Part shown: positions 8,622-16,889 of the stretch, piece by piece
Layout of the letters: each line of letters starts with the position of its first letter
How positions within the stretch are numbered: the first letter of the stretch is position 1
Origin: DATAOG01 sp963757395
Lineage (GTDB): Bacteria; Pseudomonadota; Alphaproteobacteria; Geminicoccales; Geminicoccaceae
Length of the DNA stretch: 64,000 nt
Assembly (NCBI GenBank): GCA_963757395.1
Contig: CAVWRK010000016.1
Coordinates: forward strand, 1 to 64,000
Direction: 5' to 3'
Position numbers and translations under genes: made by a program
The notes under the pieces: generated by a model
Seen by the model: the letters and a program-made list of their open reading frames with translations, nothing else
What the model was told of the DNA's origin: nothing
Databases searched by the model: none

Positions 8622-9887
8622 CTAGAACCGGTCGACCCGGTAGGGGTGGAGGTCGATCGTCGCGGGCCTGCCGGCGGCGAGCTCGGCGATCAGCTGGCCG
8701 GTGATCGGGCCGAGGGTCAGACCCAGATGGCCGTGCCCGAAGGCATAGCTGACGTTCGCAAAGCCGGGCGCGCGCCCGATCACCGGCAGGGAGTTGGGGG
8801 TCGCCGGGCGATGGCCCATCCACTCCTTGCCGCCGGCATCGTTGAGCGCCGGGTAGATGCGCTTGGCCTTGCGCACCAGCACGTGGGCGCGGGCATAGTT
8901 GGGCGGCGCGTCGAGGCCGGCGATCTCGACCGTGCCGGCGACCCGCAGGCCCATCTCCATGGGCGTGACCACGAAGTGCTCGGGGGCATAGAGCACCAGA
9001 CGCCGGGGTCGGACGCCGGCGTCGGGGAGCGTGACGTGATAGCCCCGGTGGCTCTCGAGCGGCACGGCGTCGCCCAGCTGCTTGGCGAGCAGATGGGACC
9101 AGGCGCCGGCCGCGATCACCAGCTGATCGAACCCCTGCTGGCTGCCATCGGCGAGCCGCAGCGCCAAGGCCCGGCGGTCCCGAGTCTCGATCGCGACGAC
9201 CTGATCGCGCAGCAGCCGGCCGCCGCCGCGCACGAAGTGCTCGGCAAGGCCGGTCACCACACGAAACGGGTTGGTCACGTGGTACCAGCCGGGCATGCGG
9301 ATGCCGAGGGCAAAGTCCCGCGCGAGGTCGGGCTCGAGCTCGGGCAAGGCGGCGCCGGGGACGCGCTCGAAGGGGATGCCGTGCGCGCGCCGGAGCTCCC
9401 AGTGCAGCCGTTCGGCCGCCAGCTGCCGCTCGTCGTCGTAGAGGTAAAGACAGTCCTCGCGCACCAGCAGGTCGCTGACGTCAGCGGCCGCGAGCAGCTG
9501 CTCGAGCGACGCCCTTGCGAGGTGCGTCAGCGCGGCGAGTGCGCCCGCGATCTCCCGCACCCGCGCATCCGAGCCTGCCCTGACGAAGCGCACCAACCAG
9601 GGCAGCGCCTTCGGCAGATAGCGCCAGCGGACCGCGAGCGGGCCGAGCGGATCGAGCAGCCAGCCCGGCACCTCGCGCAACAGCCCGGGCACCGCCAGCG
9701 GGACGATCTCGCCGGTGCCGACCCCACCCGCGTTGCCATAGGAGGTCGCTTCGCCCGGCGCCAGCCGGTCGACGACGCTGACCCGGAAACCCTCGCGCTG
9801 CAGCCAGCAGGCGCAGCTCATGCCGACGACCCCGGCGCCGATCACCAGGACCTCACGCCCGCTCGCGCCGTTCGTCTCGGAACCCAT
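8622..9887 (-). CDS. FAD-dependent D-amino-acid dehydrogenase-like oxidoreductase (DadA family)
   Basis: 421 residues. The FAD-binding motif V-I-G-A-G-V-V-G-M-S-C lies near the N-terminus, followed by Y-G-N-A-G-G and the C-terminal G-H-G-H-L-G-L-T-L-G-P segment, as in DadA and D-hydroxyproline dehydrogenases. Such enzymes oxidise D-amino acids to imino acids and pass electrons to the respiratory chain. The ATG at 9887 is chosen because GAGG lies about 8 bases upstream and the FAD motif begins about 12 residues in; a longer open frame reaches into the regulator gene. It is divergent from a GntR regulator and a DapA-family lyase, a grouping reminiscent of hydroxyproline catabolism. Confidence 0.85.
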   Translation of the reverse strand: MGSETNGASGREVLVIGAGVVGMSCACWLQREGFRVSVVDRLAPGEATSYGNAGGVGTGEIVPLAVPGLLREVPGWLLDPLGPLAVRWRYLPKALPWLVRFVRAGSDARVREIAGALAALTHLARASLEQLLAAADVSDLLVREDCLYLYDDERQLAAERLHWELRRAHGIPFERVPGAALPELEPDLARDFALGIRMPGWYHVTNPFRVVTGLAEHFVRGGGRLLRDQVVAIETRDRRALALRLADGSQQGFDQLVIAAGAWSHLLAKQLGDAVPLESHRGYHVTLPDAGVRPRRLVLYAPEHFVVTPMEMGLRVAGTVEIAGLDAPPNYARAHVLVRKAKRIYPALNDAGGKEWMGHRPATPNSLPVIGRAPGFANVSYAFGHGHLGLTLGPITGQLIAELAAGRPATIDLHPYRVDRF

Positions 9888-9949
9888 CACCGGCCTCGGT
9901 CGTTTGGCTGAAGCTAGGCGAGCCGGGCGCCGCCGACAAGTAGACATTG

Positions 9950-9957
9950 TGTCGACA
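9950..9957. promoter_or_regulatory. Palindrome TGTCGACA in divergent promoter, candidate GntR operator
   Basis: Perfect 8-base palindrome, midway between the DadA-like gene (starting leftwards at 9887) and the GntR gene (starting rightwards at 10021). The same core lies inside the 10-base palindrome at 6255-6264 before the ABC transporter operon. Its position suits autoregulation by the GntR protein. Inferred only. Confidence 0.35.
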
Positions 9958-10020
9958 GCTGTGCCAGGATGCGGCTTCGGTTCGGACATATTCCGGATGC
10001 GGAGGAGGCGGGCTGAGCAG

Positions 10021-10878
10021 ATGGTGGACGTCCCGACGGGTCGCCCGGAGATCGGGCGCTTGAAGAGGGCGGCGTTGCCGGAAGAGGTGGTGCCGCGGAA
10101 TGAGATTGCGGCGCGGCCGGTGCCAGTGCGTCGCCGGCGCACCGCCAGCTCTCAGCGGATCTACAAGAAAATCCGCGAAGACATCCTCTGTCTCAAGCTG
10201 CGGCCGGGCGAGCCGCTCGACGAGGTCGGCCTCGCCAGGCGGTTCAAGCTGTCGCGCTCGCCGGTCCGCGAGGCGCTGATCCGGCTCGCGGGCGAAGGCC
10301 TGGTCACGCTGTTGCCGAACCGGAGCGCCCTGGTCGCGCCCTTGGACGTCGAGACCCTGCCCCGCTACCTGGAAGCGCTCGACCTGCTGCAACGGATCAC
10401 CACCCGCATGGCCGCGGTGCGGCGGACCGATGCGGAGCTGGCGCGCATCCGGGCGGCCCAGACCGCGTTCGAGCGCGCCTGCGAGCGCGTCTCGATCGTC
10501 GACATGATCGAGACCAACCGGGACTACCATCTCGCGATCGCGGGCGCCGGCCGCAACCCTTACTTCATCGCCCTCTACGCGCGCCTGCTCGACGAGGGCA
10601 TGCGCATGCTCCACATCCACTTCAAGTTTCGCGCCGAGACCCAGGAGCTGAGGCCCGACCTGATGTTCGCCGAGCATACGGCGATGACCGAGGCGGTGGC
10701 GCGCCAGGACGCGGCGCTGGCCGAGCGGCTCGCCCATGAGCACGCGGAAGGCTTCAGCGACACCTTCATCCGCTACATGCGCCAGAACCTGGCCGCCGGG
10801 ATCGACATCGCGAGCTCGACCGAGCGGGTGCTCCGCGAGGTCTCCGAGCTGCAACGCACCGGTATCAAAACTCGCTAG
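10021..10878 (+). CDS. GntR-family transcriptional regulator, FCD subfamily
   Basis: 285 residues. The N-terminal winged helix includes I-Y-K-K-I-R-E-D-I-L and L-S-R-S-P-V-R-E-A-L-I-R-L, the GntR recognition helix. The C-terminal FCD domain carries the helical ligand pocket with D-Y-H-L-A-I, F-A-E-H-T-A-M and the late H-E-H-A-E-G-F metal-type histidines. About 40 basic residues precede the helix-turn-helix. The ATG at 10021 follows GGAGGAGG by about a dozen bases. It probably senses a metabolite of the neighbouring DadA/DapA-type pathway and controls both divergent units; its stop is 20 bases before the DapA-like gene, so the two are likely cotranscribed. Confidence 0.85.
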   Translation: MVDVPTGRPEIGRLKRAALPEEVVPRNEIAARPVPVRRRRTASSQRIYKKIREDILCLKLRPGEPLDEVGLARRFKLSRSPVREALIRLAGEGLVTLLPNRSALVAPLDVETLPRYLEALDLLQRITTRMAAVRRTDAELARIRAAQTAFERACERVSIVDMIETNRDYHLAIAGAGRNPYFIALYARLLDEGMRMLHIHFKFRAETQELRPDLMFAEHTAMTEAVARQDAALAERLAHEHAEGFSDTFIRYMRQNLAAGIDIASSTERVLREVSELQRTGIKTR

Positions 10879-10898
10879 CCAAGAGGGAGTCTCCCATC

Positions 10899-11778
10899 AT
10901 GCACGACCTGGCCGGGATCTGCGTGCCGATCTGCACGCCGTTCGACCCGAGCGGCGAGCGCCTCGATGAGGACGCGCTCCGAAATCACGTCGAACTCGAT
11001 GCTCGAAGCCGGCGTGCACATCATTCTGGTCTGCGGCGGCACCGGCGAGTTCCCCTATCTGCGGGCGGCCGAGCGGCGGCGGATCGCCGAGATCGCCGGC
11101 CGGCAGATCGCTGGCCGCGCGCGCTTCATGGTCCAGACCTCGGGGGTCAGCACGTCCGAGACGATCGAGGCGTCCAGGCACGCCCAGGATCTCGGCGCCG
11201 ATGGCATCATGGTGCTGCCGCCCTATTTCGAGGGGCCGGAGCGGCGCGGCGTGCTCTACCACTACGAGCAGGTCGCGCGCGCGGTCGATCTGCCGGTCAT
11301 GCTGTACAACATCCCCCAGAGCACGACCATCGACATCACCCCGGATCTGTACGCCGAGCTGCTCGAGATCGACAACATCCGGGCGATCAAGGACAGCACC
11401 GGCAGCCTGATCCGGATCGAGCAGCTGCTGGCGGTCGGCGGCACGGTGTTCAACGGCGCCGACCCGATCGCGTTCGCCGCCCTGCTCGCCGGCTGTCCGG
11501 GCTGCGTGTGGGGCGCGGTCAATGCCATGCCGCGGCAGGCGGTGCAGCTCTACGACCTGGTCGCCGCGGGCGATCTCAACGCCGCCCGCGAGGTCTGGCA
11601 GCGCATGCTCCCGGCCCAGCTGTTCTTCTGGAGCCATTTCTACACGGCGGCGGTCAAGGCGGCGACCAACCTGTCCGGGCGCCCGGTCGGACCCTGCCGG
11701 AAGCCGGTGCAGCCGCTGACGCCGGAGGAGCAGCGCGGCCTGCTGCGGGCGCTCGAGCCGCTCGGCATCGGTCGCTGA
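10899..11778 (+). pseudogene. DapA-family (dihydrodipicolinate synthase-like) lyase, frameshifted
   Basis: Class I Schiff-base lyase of the DHDPS/N-acetylneuraminate lyase family. The first about 33 residues (I-C-V-P-I-C-T-P-F-D-P-S-G-E) lie in one frame and the rest in the next. Deleting one base at 10997-10998 joins H-V-E-L to M-L-E-A-G-V-H and restores about 292 residues, a normal length. Family features are intact: G-G-T-G-E-F near residue 50, the tyrosine in P-V-M-L-Y-N-I-P and the Schiff-base lysine in I-R-A-I-K-D-S-T-G. It is downstream of the GntR gene. Given the DadA-like oxidase next door, pyrroline-4-hydroxy-2-carboxylate deaminase is a candidate activity, but KdgD- or DapA-like roles remain possible. 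Confidence 0.8.
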
Positions 11779-11938
11779 CCGGCGTGGCCGACCGCGCGCG
11801 GCACGATCGATGCGCGGCTCCAGGCGCGAGCAGGCGGGTGCGATCAATCACGCTCAAGTCGCGGCGACCTCAATCCCGGCCGTCGACTTGGCGGCGAGCG
11901 CGTATCGAGCGGATACGTCCTCAAGAGACTTCGACCCG

Positions 11939-12961
11939 TCAGCCGCTCGGAATGGTGATGACGGGCAGCTGCGGCTGGCCGGTCTTCTGCGCGACGTTGA
12001 GGAGCAGCATCAGGCCGGTGAACACGCGCTTCGAGGCATAGTCGTTGTCGTCGATCCAGAACCAGGTACCGCGGTATTCGATCGCCGCGAAGGCGTCGCC
12101 GGGCGAGAACTCCCGGTGCTTGACGGTGAGCGTCGGGATCGTCGACGTGGCAGCGAGGCCACTCGGATAGGTCCGGCCGGCGGCGACGTCGTCATCCGGC
12201 ACCTGGATGCGCCCGGCGAGGCTGTCCAGGATCTCGAACAGGGAGCGCGTGTAGACCTTGATCTCGTCGCGCTTGCCGGCGCCGAAGCCGAACGTGATCA
12301 GAAAGCTGCGCTGCGCGGGGTCGAGGCCGAGAAGCTCGATCAGCCGTCGGGCGCGGGGCGGCAGCGGCCCCTTCGGGGGGGCGTTGATCAAAAGGCTGGC
12401 GTGCTGGACCTGGTCCTGGGTCTCGAACGCGAAACCGATCTGGCCGTCGCGGCGCAGGGTCGTCAACAGATCGATCACCTCGATGAAGGCGGGGTCGGCG
12501 GACGACACGCTCGACCAGTTGCGCAGGCTGTTGATCCCCTGCACCCCGAGGCCGATGACGTCGGCCGGCGCGCCGGCCGCGACCATCGCGAACAGCTCGC
12601 TCGGCGGGATCGGCGTGAGCATGGCGCGGGCGAAATCCTCGCCGGCGACCGGGGTGTAGGTCACCGTCGGGTTCTCGGTGAACGACCCGGAGGCCCCCAG
12701 ATTGACGTCGTTGGCGAAGTTGAGGGTCTGTTGGAAGAACTGGGTGCCGAAGCTGATCGTGCCGTTGAGGCTGTAGCCGGCGACCAGCTGGCTGACCGAG
12801 ACCAGGCTCGGCGTGTCGGCGTAGCGCAGCTTGACGATGTTGAGCAGGGTCTCGCGCTTGGTGGCGTCGAGGATCGCCTCGGCAAAGTCGACCCGGTCGC
12901 GCCGGATCGTGGCCGGGCCGAGGCTGGTGCAGCCTGACAGGCCCGGCAGGCCGAGGCCCAA
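11939..12961 (-). CDS. Probable outer-membrane lipoprotein of unknown function; start unresolved
   Basis: About 340 residues. A lipobox L-S-G-C lies just after a hydrophobic stretch, and the mature part begins T-S-L-G-P-A-T-I-R-R-D-R. The first usable in-frame start, TTG at 12961, leaves only ten residues before the cysteine, too short for a signal peptide. A convincing basic-hydrophobic signal (S-R-R-R-L-G-I-A-C-A-L-A-L) is encoded upstream to about 13003, but no ATG, GTG or TTG precedes it in frame before the stop. A small indel near the start is therefore likely. The N-L-V/I-K-L-R-Y-A-D-T-P segment recurs in uncharacterised proteobacterial lipoproteins. It converges on the DapA-like gene. 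Confidence 0.65.
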   Translation of the reverse strand: MGLGLPGLSGCTSLGPATIRRDRVDFAEAILDATKRETLLNIVKLRYADTPSLVSVSQLVAGYSLNGTISFGTQFFQQTLNFANDVNLGASGSFTENPTVTYTPVAGEDFARAMLTPIPPSELFAMVAAGAPADVIGLGVQGINSLRNWSSVSSADPAFIEVIDLLTTLRRDGQIGFAFETQDQVQHASLLINAPPKGPLPPRARRLIELLGLDPAQRSFLITFGFGAGKRDEIKVYTRSLFEILDSLAGRIQVPDDDVAAGRTYPSGLAATSTIPTLTVKHREFSPGDAFAAIEYRGTWFWIDDNDYASKRVFTGLMLLLNVAQKTGQPQLPVITIPSG

Positions 12962-13150
12962 GGCCAGCGCGCAGGCGATCCCGAGGCGGCGCCGGCTCCG
13001 GCCCCTCGCGCCGACCTCGGCACGTCGATAGTTGCCCTGCGCGGCGGCGCAGGAGGCGCTGGTCGCGGCAAGATCGTTCGTCGGTGACTCCCCAAGAGCT
13101 GACCGCTGTATGACATAGCCTGGCCGCTGCGCAATGCGGCGGACGGTCGC

Positions 13151-13621
13151 TCAGAGCCAGCGCCGGACCCGCCGCCGATAGTCCTGGTAGCGAGCCCCGA
13201 AGTGACGCTGCATGTGGGCTTCCTCGTGAACTACGAAGCGTGTCTGGAGCAGCCACAAGAACGCCGGCAGCACGATCAGGGGGCTGAGCGCGCCGAGCAG
13301 GAGGAACAGGCCGGCCAGCACCAGCAGCATGCCGAGATACATCGGGTTGCGGGTGAAGCGAAACGGGCCGTCTTCGACCAGCGCGGACGACGGTGCGAAC
13401 GGCCGGACCGCCGTGCCGGCGCGCTTGAAGCGGCGCTCGCCCCAGATCGCCAGCGCGATCCCGCCGACGATCGCAACCGCGCCGACGAGCGACCAGGGCC
13501 AGGGCACGATCCGGGCGATCGGCAGCAGCCGATGCAGCGCGATCATCAGCAGGATCGCGAGCGCGAAGTAGAGCGGCGGGATGTCCCACGGCCGGCGACC
13601 CGGAGGGGCCGGCGCGCTCAC
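13151..13621 (-). CDS. Isoprenylcysteine carboxyl methyltransferase-like membrane protein
   Basis: 156 residues with about four hydrophobic segments and the PEMT/ICMT signature V-E-D-G-P-F-R-F-T-R-N-P-M-Y-L-G followed by the C-terminal H-E-E-A-H-M-Q-R-H-F-G-A-R-Y. Bacterial members are inner-membrane methyltransferases acting on lipids or small hydrophobic compounds; their substrates are mostly unknown. The GTG start at 13621 overlaps the stop of the upstream SDR gene by four bases (GTGA), implying translational coupling in an operon of SelA-like, SDR and this gene. Confidence 0.8.
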   Translation of the reverse strand: MSAPAPPGRRPWDIPPLYFALAILLMIALHRLLPIARIVPWPWSLVGAVAIVGGIALAIWGERRFKRAGTAVRPFAPSSALVEDGPFRFTRNPMYLGMLLVLAGLFLLLGALSPLIVLPAFLWLLQTRFVVHEEAHMQRHFGARYQDYRRRVRRWL

Positions 13622-14382
13622 ACCTTGGCCTCGGGCAGGATCTGGCCGCCGTCGACCACGATCGTCGTGCCGGTGATGTAGGCGGCCTCGTCGGAGGCGA
13701 GGAACAGCGCGGCATGCGCCACGTCGCGCGGCGTTCCCAGCCGGCCGAGCGGCACCGAGCGCGCCATGGCATCGGCGTACTCTGGTGAGCGGTGCTGCGT
13801 GAGCGCCTCGGTCACGATGTTGCCGGGTTCGACGCCGTTGATCGTGATGCCGAACGGTGCCTGCTCGATCGCCGCCGCCCGGATCAGGCCGTTGATCCCG
13901 GCCTTGGAGGCGGAATAGTGGCCATGGCCGGGGCTGCTCACGCGCGGGCCGGTGATCGAGCTGGTCAGCACGATCCGGCCGTAACGCTGGGCCCGCATCG
14001 CCACGCTGCCGGCCTGAACCGCCAAAAAACAGCCGCGGAGGTTGACCCCCAGCACCCGATCCCACTCCGCGACCGTGATGTCGGGCAAGAGGGTCAGGGG
14101 ATAGATGCCGGCGTTCTGGACCAGAATGTCGAGCCGGCCGAAGTGCTTCAGGGTCGCCTGTACGAGCCCCTTGACCGACGCCTCGTCGCTGACGTCAGTG
14201 GCCGCGAACAGCACCTCGCCCGCCTGTGCGAGACGCAGGGCGGTCGCCCGGCCTTCGTCCTCGAGCGTATCGCCGATCGCCACCCGTGCGCCTTCCTCGA
14301 CCAGCCGCTCCGCGATCGCAGCCCCGATGCCGCGCGCCGCGCCGATGACCGCGGCGACCTTGCCCGCAACCCGGCCGGTCAT
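13618..14382 (-). CDS. SDR-family NAD(P)-dependent oxidoreductase
   Basis: 254 residues with a complete classical SDR set: G-A-A-R-G-I-G near residue 16, N-A-G-I near residue 90, catalytic Ser in L-T-S-S-I, Y-S-A-S-K, and C-terminal Y-I-T-G-T-T-I-V-V-D-G-G. It is a cytosolic dehydrogenase, probably acting on a polyol, sugar acid or hydroxy acid. The ATG at 14382 overlaps the stop of the SelA-like gene by four bases (ATGA), and its own stop overlaps the next GTG, so all three genes are translationally linked. A much longer open frame upstream is the antisense-like shadow of the SelA-like gene. Confidence 0.88.
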   Translation of the reverse strand: MTGRVAGKVAAVIGAARGIGAAIAERLVEEGARVAIGDTLEDEGRATALRLAQAGEVLFAATDVSDEASVKGLVQATLKHFGRLDILVQNAGIYPLTLLPDITVAEWDRVLGVNLRGCFLAVQAGSVAMRAQRYGRIVLTSSITGPRVSSPGHGHYSASKAGINGLIRAAAIEQAPFGITINGVEPGNIVTEALTQHRSPEYADAMARSVPLGRLGTPRDVAHAALFLASDEAAYITGTTIVVDGGQILPEAKV

Positions 14383-15593
14383 GGCCGCGACCCGGCCGCG
14401 CGCGGGCCGAGCAGCGCCCGGATCCGCTCGACGATCAGGGCGGGCTCGCCGTCCTTGAGGCTCATCGGCCCGAATCGGATCCAGCCGTCGTGGACCGCGA
14501 ACGGATCGGCGAAGATCGCGGGCGTGCCGGTCTCCAGGCGGTGCATGAGCTCGAGCGCGCCGACCCGCGCCGCCGGCTGGAGCTCGAACGCGACCTCCGG
14601 CACCTCGCCCTGATCTCGCAGCCGGACCTCGGTGCCGGCGATTCCGGCGAGGCCCTGCGCCAACTCCTGCATCAGCCGCAGCCCGCGCGCGCGGCCCGCC
14701 TCGGCGCTGTCCTCGAGGAACAGCCGGAGCGCGGTCAGGAGGCCCACGATCTCCTCCTTGCCGACCTTGCACGCCCGGCCGATGCCGTGCTGCGGCAGGC
14801 CCTTGAGGCGCGCCTTGTCGATCAGCTCCGGCGGCGGCGCCCACTGCTCGAAGAAGATGTCGAGGTCGAGATTCTGGAGCGCTGCCGCCATGATCAGATC
14901 CCTCCTCCCGCACAGGATGCCCGAGGCCTGCGGCCCGCCGATCGCCTTGCCGCCCGAGAACGCGACCAGATCGGCGCCTTCTCCGATGAACCGGCGAAGG
15001 TTATCGGCCGGCGGCAGCTGGGCCGCGGCATCGACCAGCACCGGCACGCCCGCGGCATGGGCGACCTCGACCACCTCCGCCAGCGCCGGCCGCGCGCCCG
15101 CAGCCGCGACCCAATGCACCGCCGCGGTCCGCTCGCCGATCGCATCCGCGATCTCCCAGGCCTCGGCATCGCGCACGCCGGCGCCGGCGTAGCGATCCGG
15201 CAGGCCGACCTCGACCAGCCGCACCCCTGCGGCGCGCAGCGCATGGTCGTAGAGATTGCGCTGGCTGCGCACGATCACGACCTCGTTCTTCATGCCGCTC
15301 GTGTCGGGCAGCCGGTTCATGGCACCCGGATCGAGGCCGGTGACGCAGGCCGCGGTGCCGAGCAGGAGGCCCGCGGCCGCGCCCGAGGTGACGTAGCCCG
15401 CCTCGGCGCCGGTCGCATCGGCGATGATCACGCTCGCCCGCGCCTGCAGCACCGCCATGTCGACGCAATGCTGCGAGGCCAGGGCCATGGCTTGCGCGAC
15501 CTCGGGCCGCATGATCCCACCCGAGAGCCGGGTCGAGGGCCCCTTGGCGTTGATGATGGTCGGCACGCCGAGTGCCGTATAGACGTTGGTCAT
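14379..15593 (-). CDS. SelA-like PLP-dependent enzyme (DgaE/aminotransferase-like)
   Basis: 404 residues of the fold-type I PLP family related to SelA, starting with the characteristic N-A-K-G-P-S-T-R-L-S-G-G and carrying Y-V-T-S-G-A-A-A-G near residue 68. The Schiff-base lysine is most likely in F-S-G-G-K-A-I-G-G-P-Q, with the cofactor Asp in V-L-V-D-A-A-A-Q. Relatives include D-glucosaminate-6-phosphate ammonia lyase and other catabolic beta-eliminating enzymes. Genuine selenocysteine synthase is unlikely, since no selB or tRNA-Sec is present and the neighbours are an SDR and an ICMT-like protein. First gene of a three-gene minus-strand operon. Confidence 0.8.
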   Translation of the reverse strand: MTNVYTALGVPTIINAKGPSTRLSGGIMRPEVAQAMALASQHCVDMAVLQARASVIIADATGAEAGYVTSGAAAGLLLGTAACVTGLDPGAMNRLPDTSGMKNEVVIVRSQRNLYDHALRAAGVRLVEVGLPDRYAGAGVRDAEAWEIADAIGERTAAVHWVAAAGARPALAEVVEVAHAAGVPVLVDAAAQLPPADNLRRFIGEGADLVAFSGGKAIGGPQASGILCGRRDLIMAAALQNLDLDIFFEQWAPPPELIDKARLKGLPQHGIGRACKVGKEEIVGLLTALRLFLEDSAEAGRARGLRLMQELAQGLAGIAGTEVRLRDQGEVPEVAFELQPAARVGALELMHRLETGTPAIFADPFAVHDGWIRFGPMSLKDGEPALIVERIRALLGPRAAGSRP

Positions 15594-15749
15594 GGCCCCG
15601 CCCGCGTTGATTTAAGGTCCGTTAGCTCCCGGACCGTAAGCTCGGCTATCGATCCGGATTCGGGCATACCATATCAACCCTGGCGGCTTCGATCTTCGGT
15701 TGTCTGCCGCCAGACCTGCCGCTGCCTGCCGTCTATGGGGGACTCCGCC

Positions 15750-16889
15750 ATGCAGAAGAACGTCGTGATCGCCGGCTATGCCCGCTCGCCGTTCCATTTC
15801 GCGCACAAGGGCGCGCTCACCAAGGTCCGCCCGGACGAGCTGACCGCCGAGGTGATCGGCGCGCTGATCGCGCACAGCGGCGTCGAGCCTGCGGACATCG
15901 AGGACGTGATCGTCGGCTGCGCCTTCCCCGAGGGCGAGCAGGGAATGAACATGGCGCGCCTGGTGGCATTGCTGGCGCACCTGCCGATCTCGGTCGCGGG
16001 CACCACGGTCAACCGCTTCTGCGGCTCCTCGATGCAGGCGATCCACATGGCAGCGGGCGCGATCCAGCTGGATGCGGGCGAGGTGTTCGTCTGCGCCGGG
16101 GTCGAATCCATGACCCGCGTGCCGATCGGCGGCTACAACCCGTTGCCGAGCCCGAAGCTGGTCGAGGGCTACCCCCAGGCCTACGACAGCATGGGCGTGA
16201 CCGCCGAGAACGTCGCGCGGCAATATCAGATCACGCGCGCCGCCCAGGAGGCGTTCGCGGTCGAGAGCCATCGCAAGGCGGCGGCGGCGCGCGAACAGGG
16301 GAAACTCGCGGCCGAGATCGTGCCGATCAAGCGCAACGGCGAGGTGGTCGAGACCGACGGCTGCATCCGCCCGGAGACCAGCCGGGAGGCGCTGTCTGGC
16401 CTGAAGCCAGCGTTCGACGAACACGGCACGGTCACCGCCGGCACCTCCTCGCCGCTGACCGATGGCGCGGCCGCGGTGCTGGTCTGCACCGAGGACTACG
16501 CCATGAAGCACGGGCTCGAGGTACTGGCCCGCATCCGGAGCGTCGCGGTCGCGGGCTGCGCCGCCGAGATCATGGGCATCGGCCCGGTCGCCGCGACCCG
16601 CAAGGCGCTGGCCCGCGCCGGGCTCGAGATCGGCGACATCGAGGTGGTCGAGCTCAACGAGGCGTTCGCCTCGCAGGCGCTGGCCTGCGTGCGCGACCTC
16701 GGGCTCGACCCCGAGACGCTCAACCTCGACGGAGGTGCTTTGGCGCTCGGCCATCCGCTCGGGGCCACGGGTGCCCGCATCACCGGCAAGACGGCGGCCC
16801 TGCTCAAGCGCGAGGGCCGGCGCTACGGCCTCGCGACCCAATGCATCGGCGGCGGCCAGGGCATCGCGACCGTGCTGGAGGCGATCTGA
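15750..16889 (+). CDS. Acetyl-CoA C-acyltransferase (thiolase)
   Basis: 379 residues. Thiolases split 3-ketoacyl-CoA with CoA in the last step of beta-oxidation. The acyl-accepting cysteine is in N-R-F-C-G-S-S-M near residue 89. The catalytic His is in G-G-A-L-A-L-G-H-P-L-G-A-T-G and the second Cys in Q-C-I-G-G-G-Q-G. The ATG at 15750 has GGGGGA about 7 bases upstream; an in-frame ATG five codons earlier is also possible. Its TGA overlaps the ATG of the next gene by one base, showing a tight operon with the HCDH-ECH protein and an acyl-CoA dehydrogenase. Confidence 0.92.
   Translation: MQKNVVIAGYARSPFHFAHKGALTKVRPDELTAEVIGALIAHSGVEPADIEDVIVGCAFPEGEQGMNMARLVALLAHLPISVAGTTVNRFCGSSMQAIHMAAGAIQLDAGEVFVCAGVESMTRVPIGGYNPLPSPKLVEGYPQAYDSMGVTAENVARQYQITRAAQEAFAVESHRKAAAAREQGKLAAEIVPIKRNGEVVETDGCIRPETSREALSGLKPAFDEHGTVTAGTSSPLTDGAAAVLVCTEDYAMKHGLEVLARIRSVAVAGCAAEIMGIGPVAATRKALARAGLEIGDIEVVELNEAFASQALACVRDLGLDPETLNLDGGALALGHPLGATGARITGKTAALLKREGRRYGLATQCIGGGQGIATVLEAI

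Noticed and set aside
7848..9911. Long plus-strand open frame (about 690 codons) opposite the SDR and DadA-like genes
   Set aside because: It is the antisense shadow of two well-recognised minus-strand genes; composition is Arg/Gly/Ala/Asp repeats without domains, a usual effect of high GC.
14379..15593. True selenocysteine synthase (selA)
   Set aside because: Family resemblance only; neighbours are catabolic enzymes and no selB or tRNA-Sec is present nearby.
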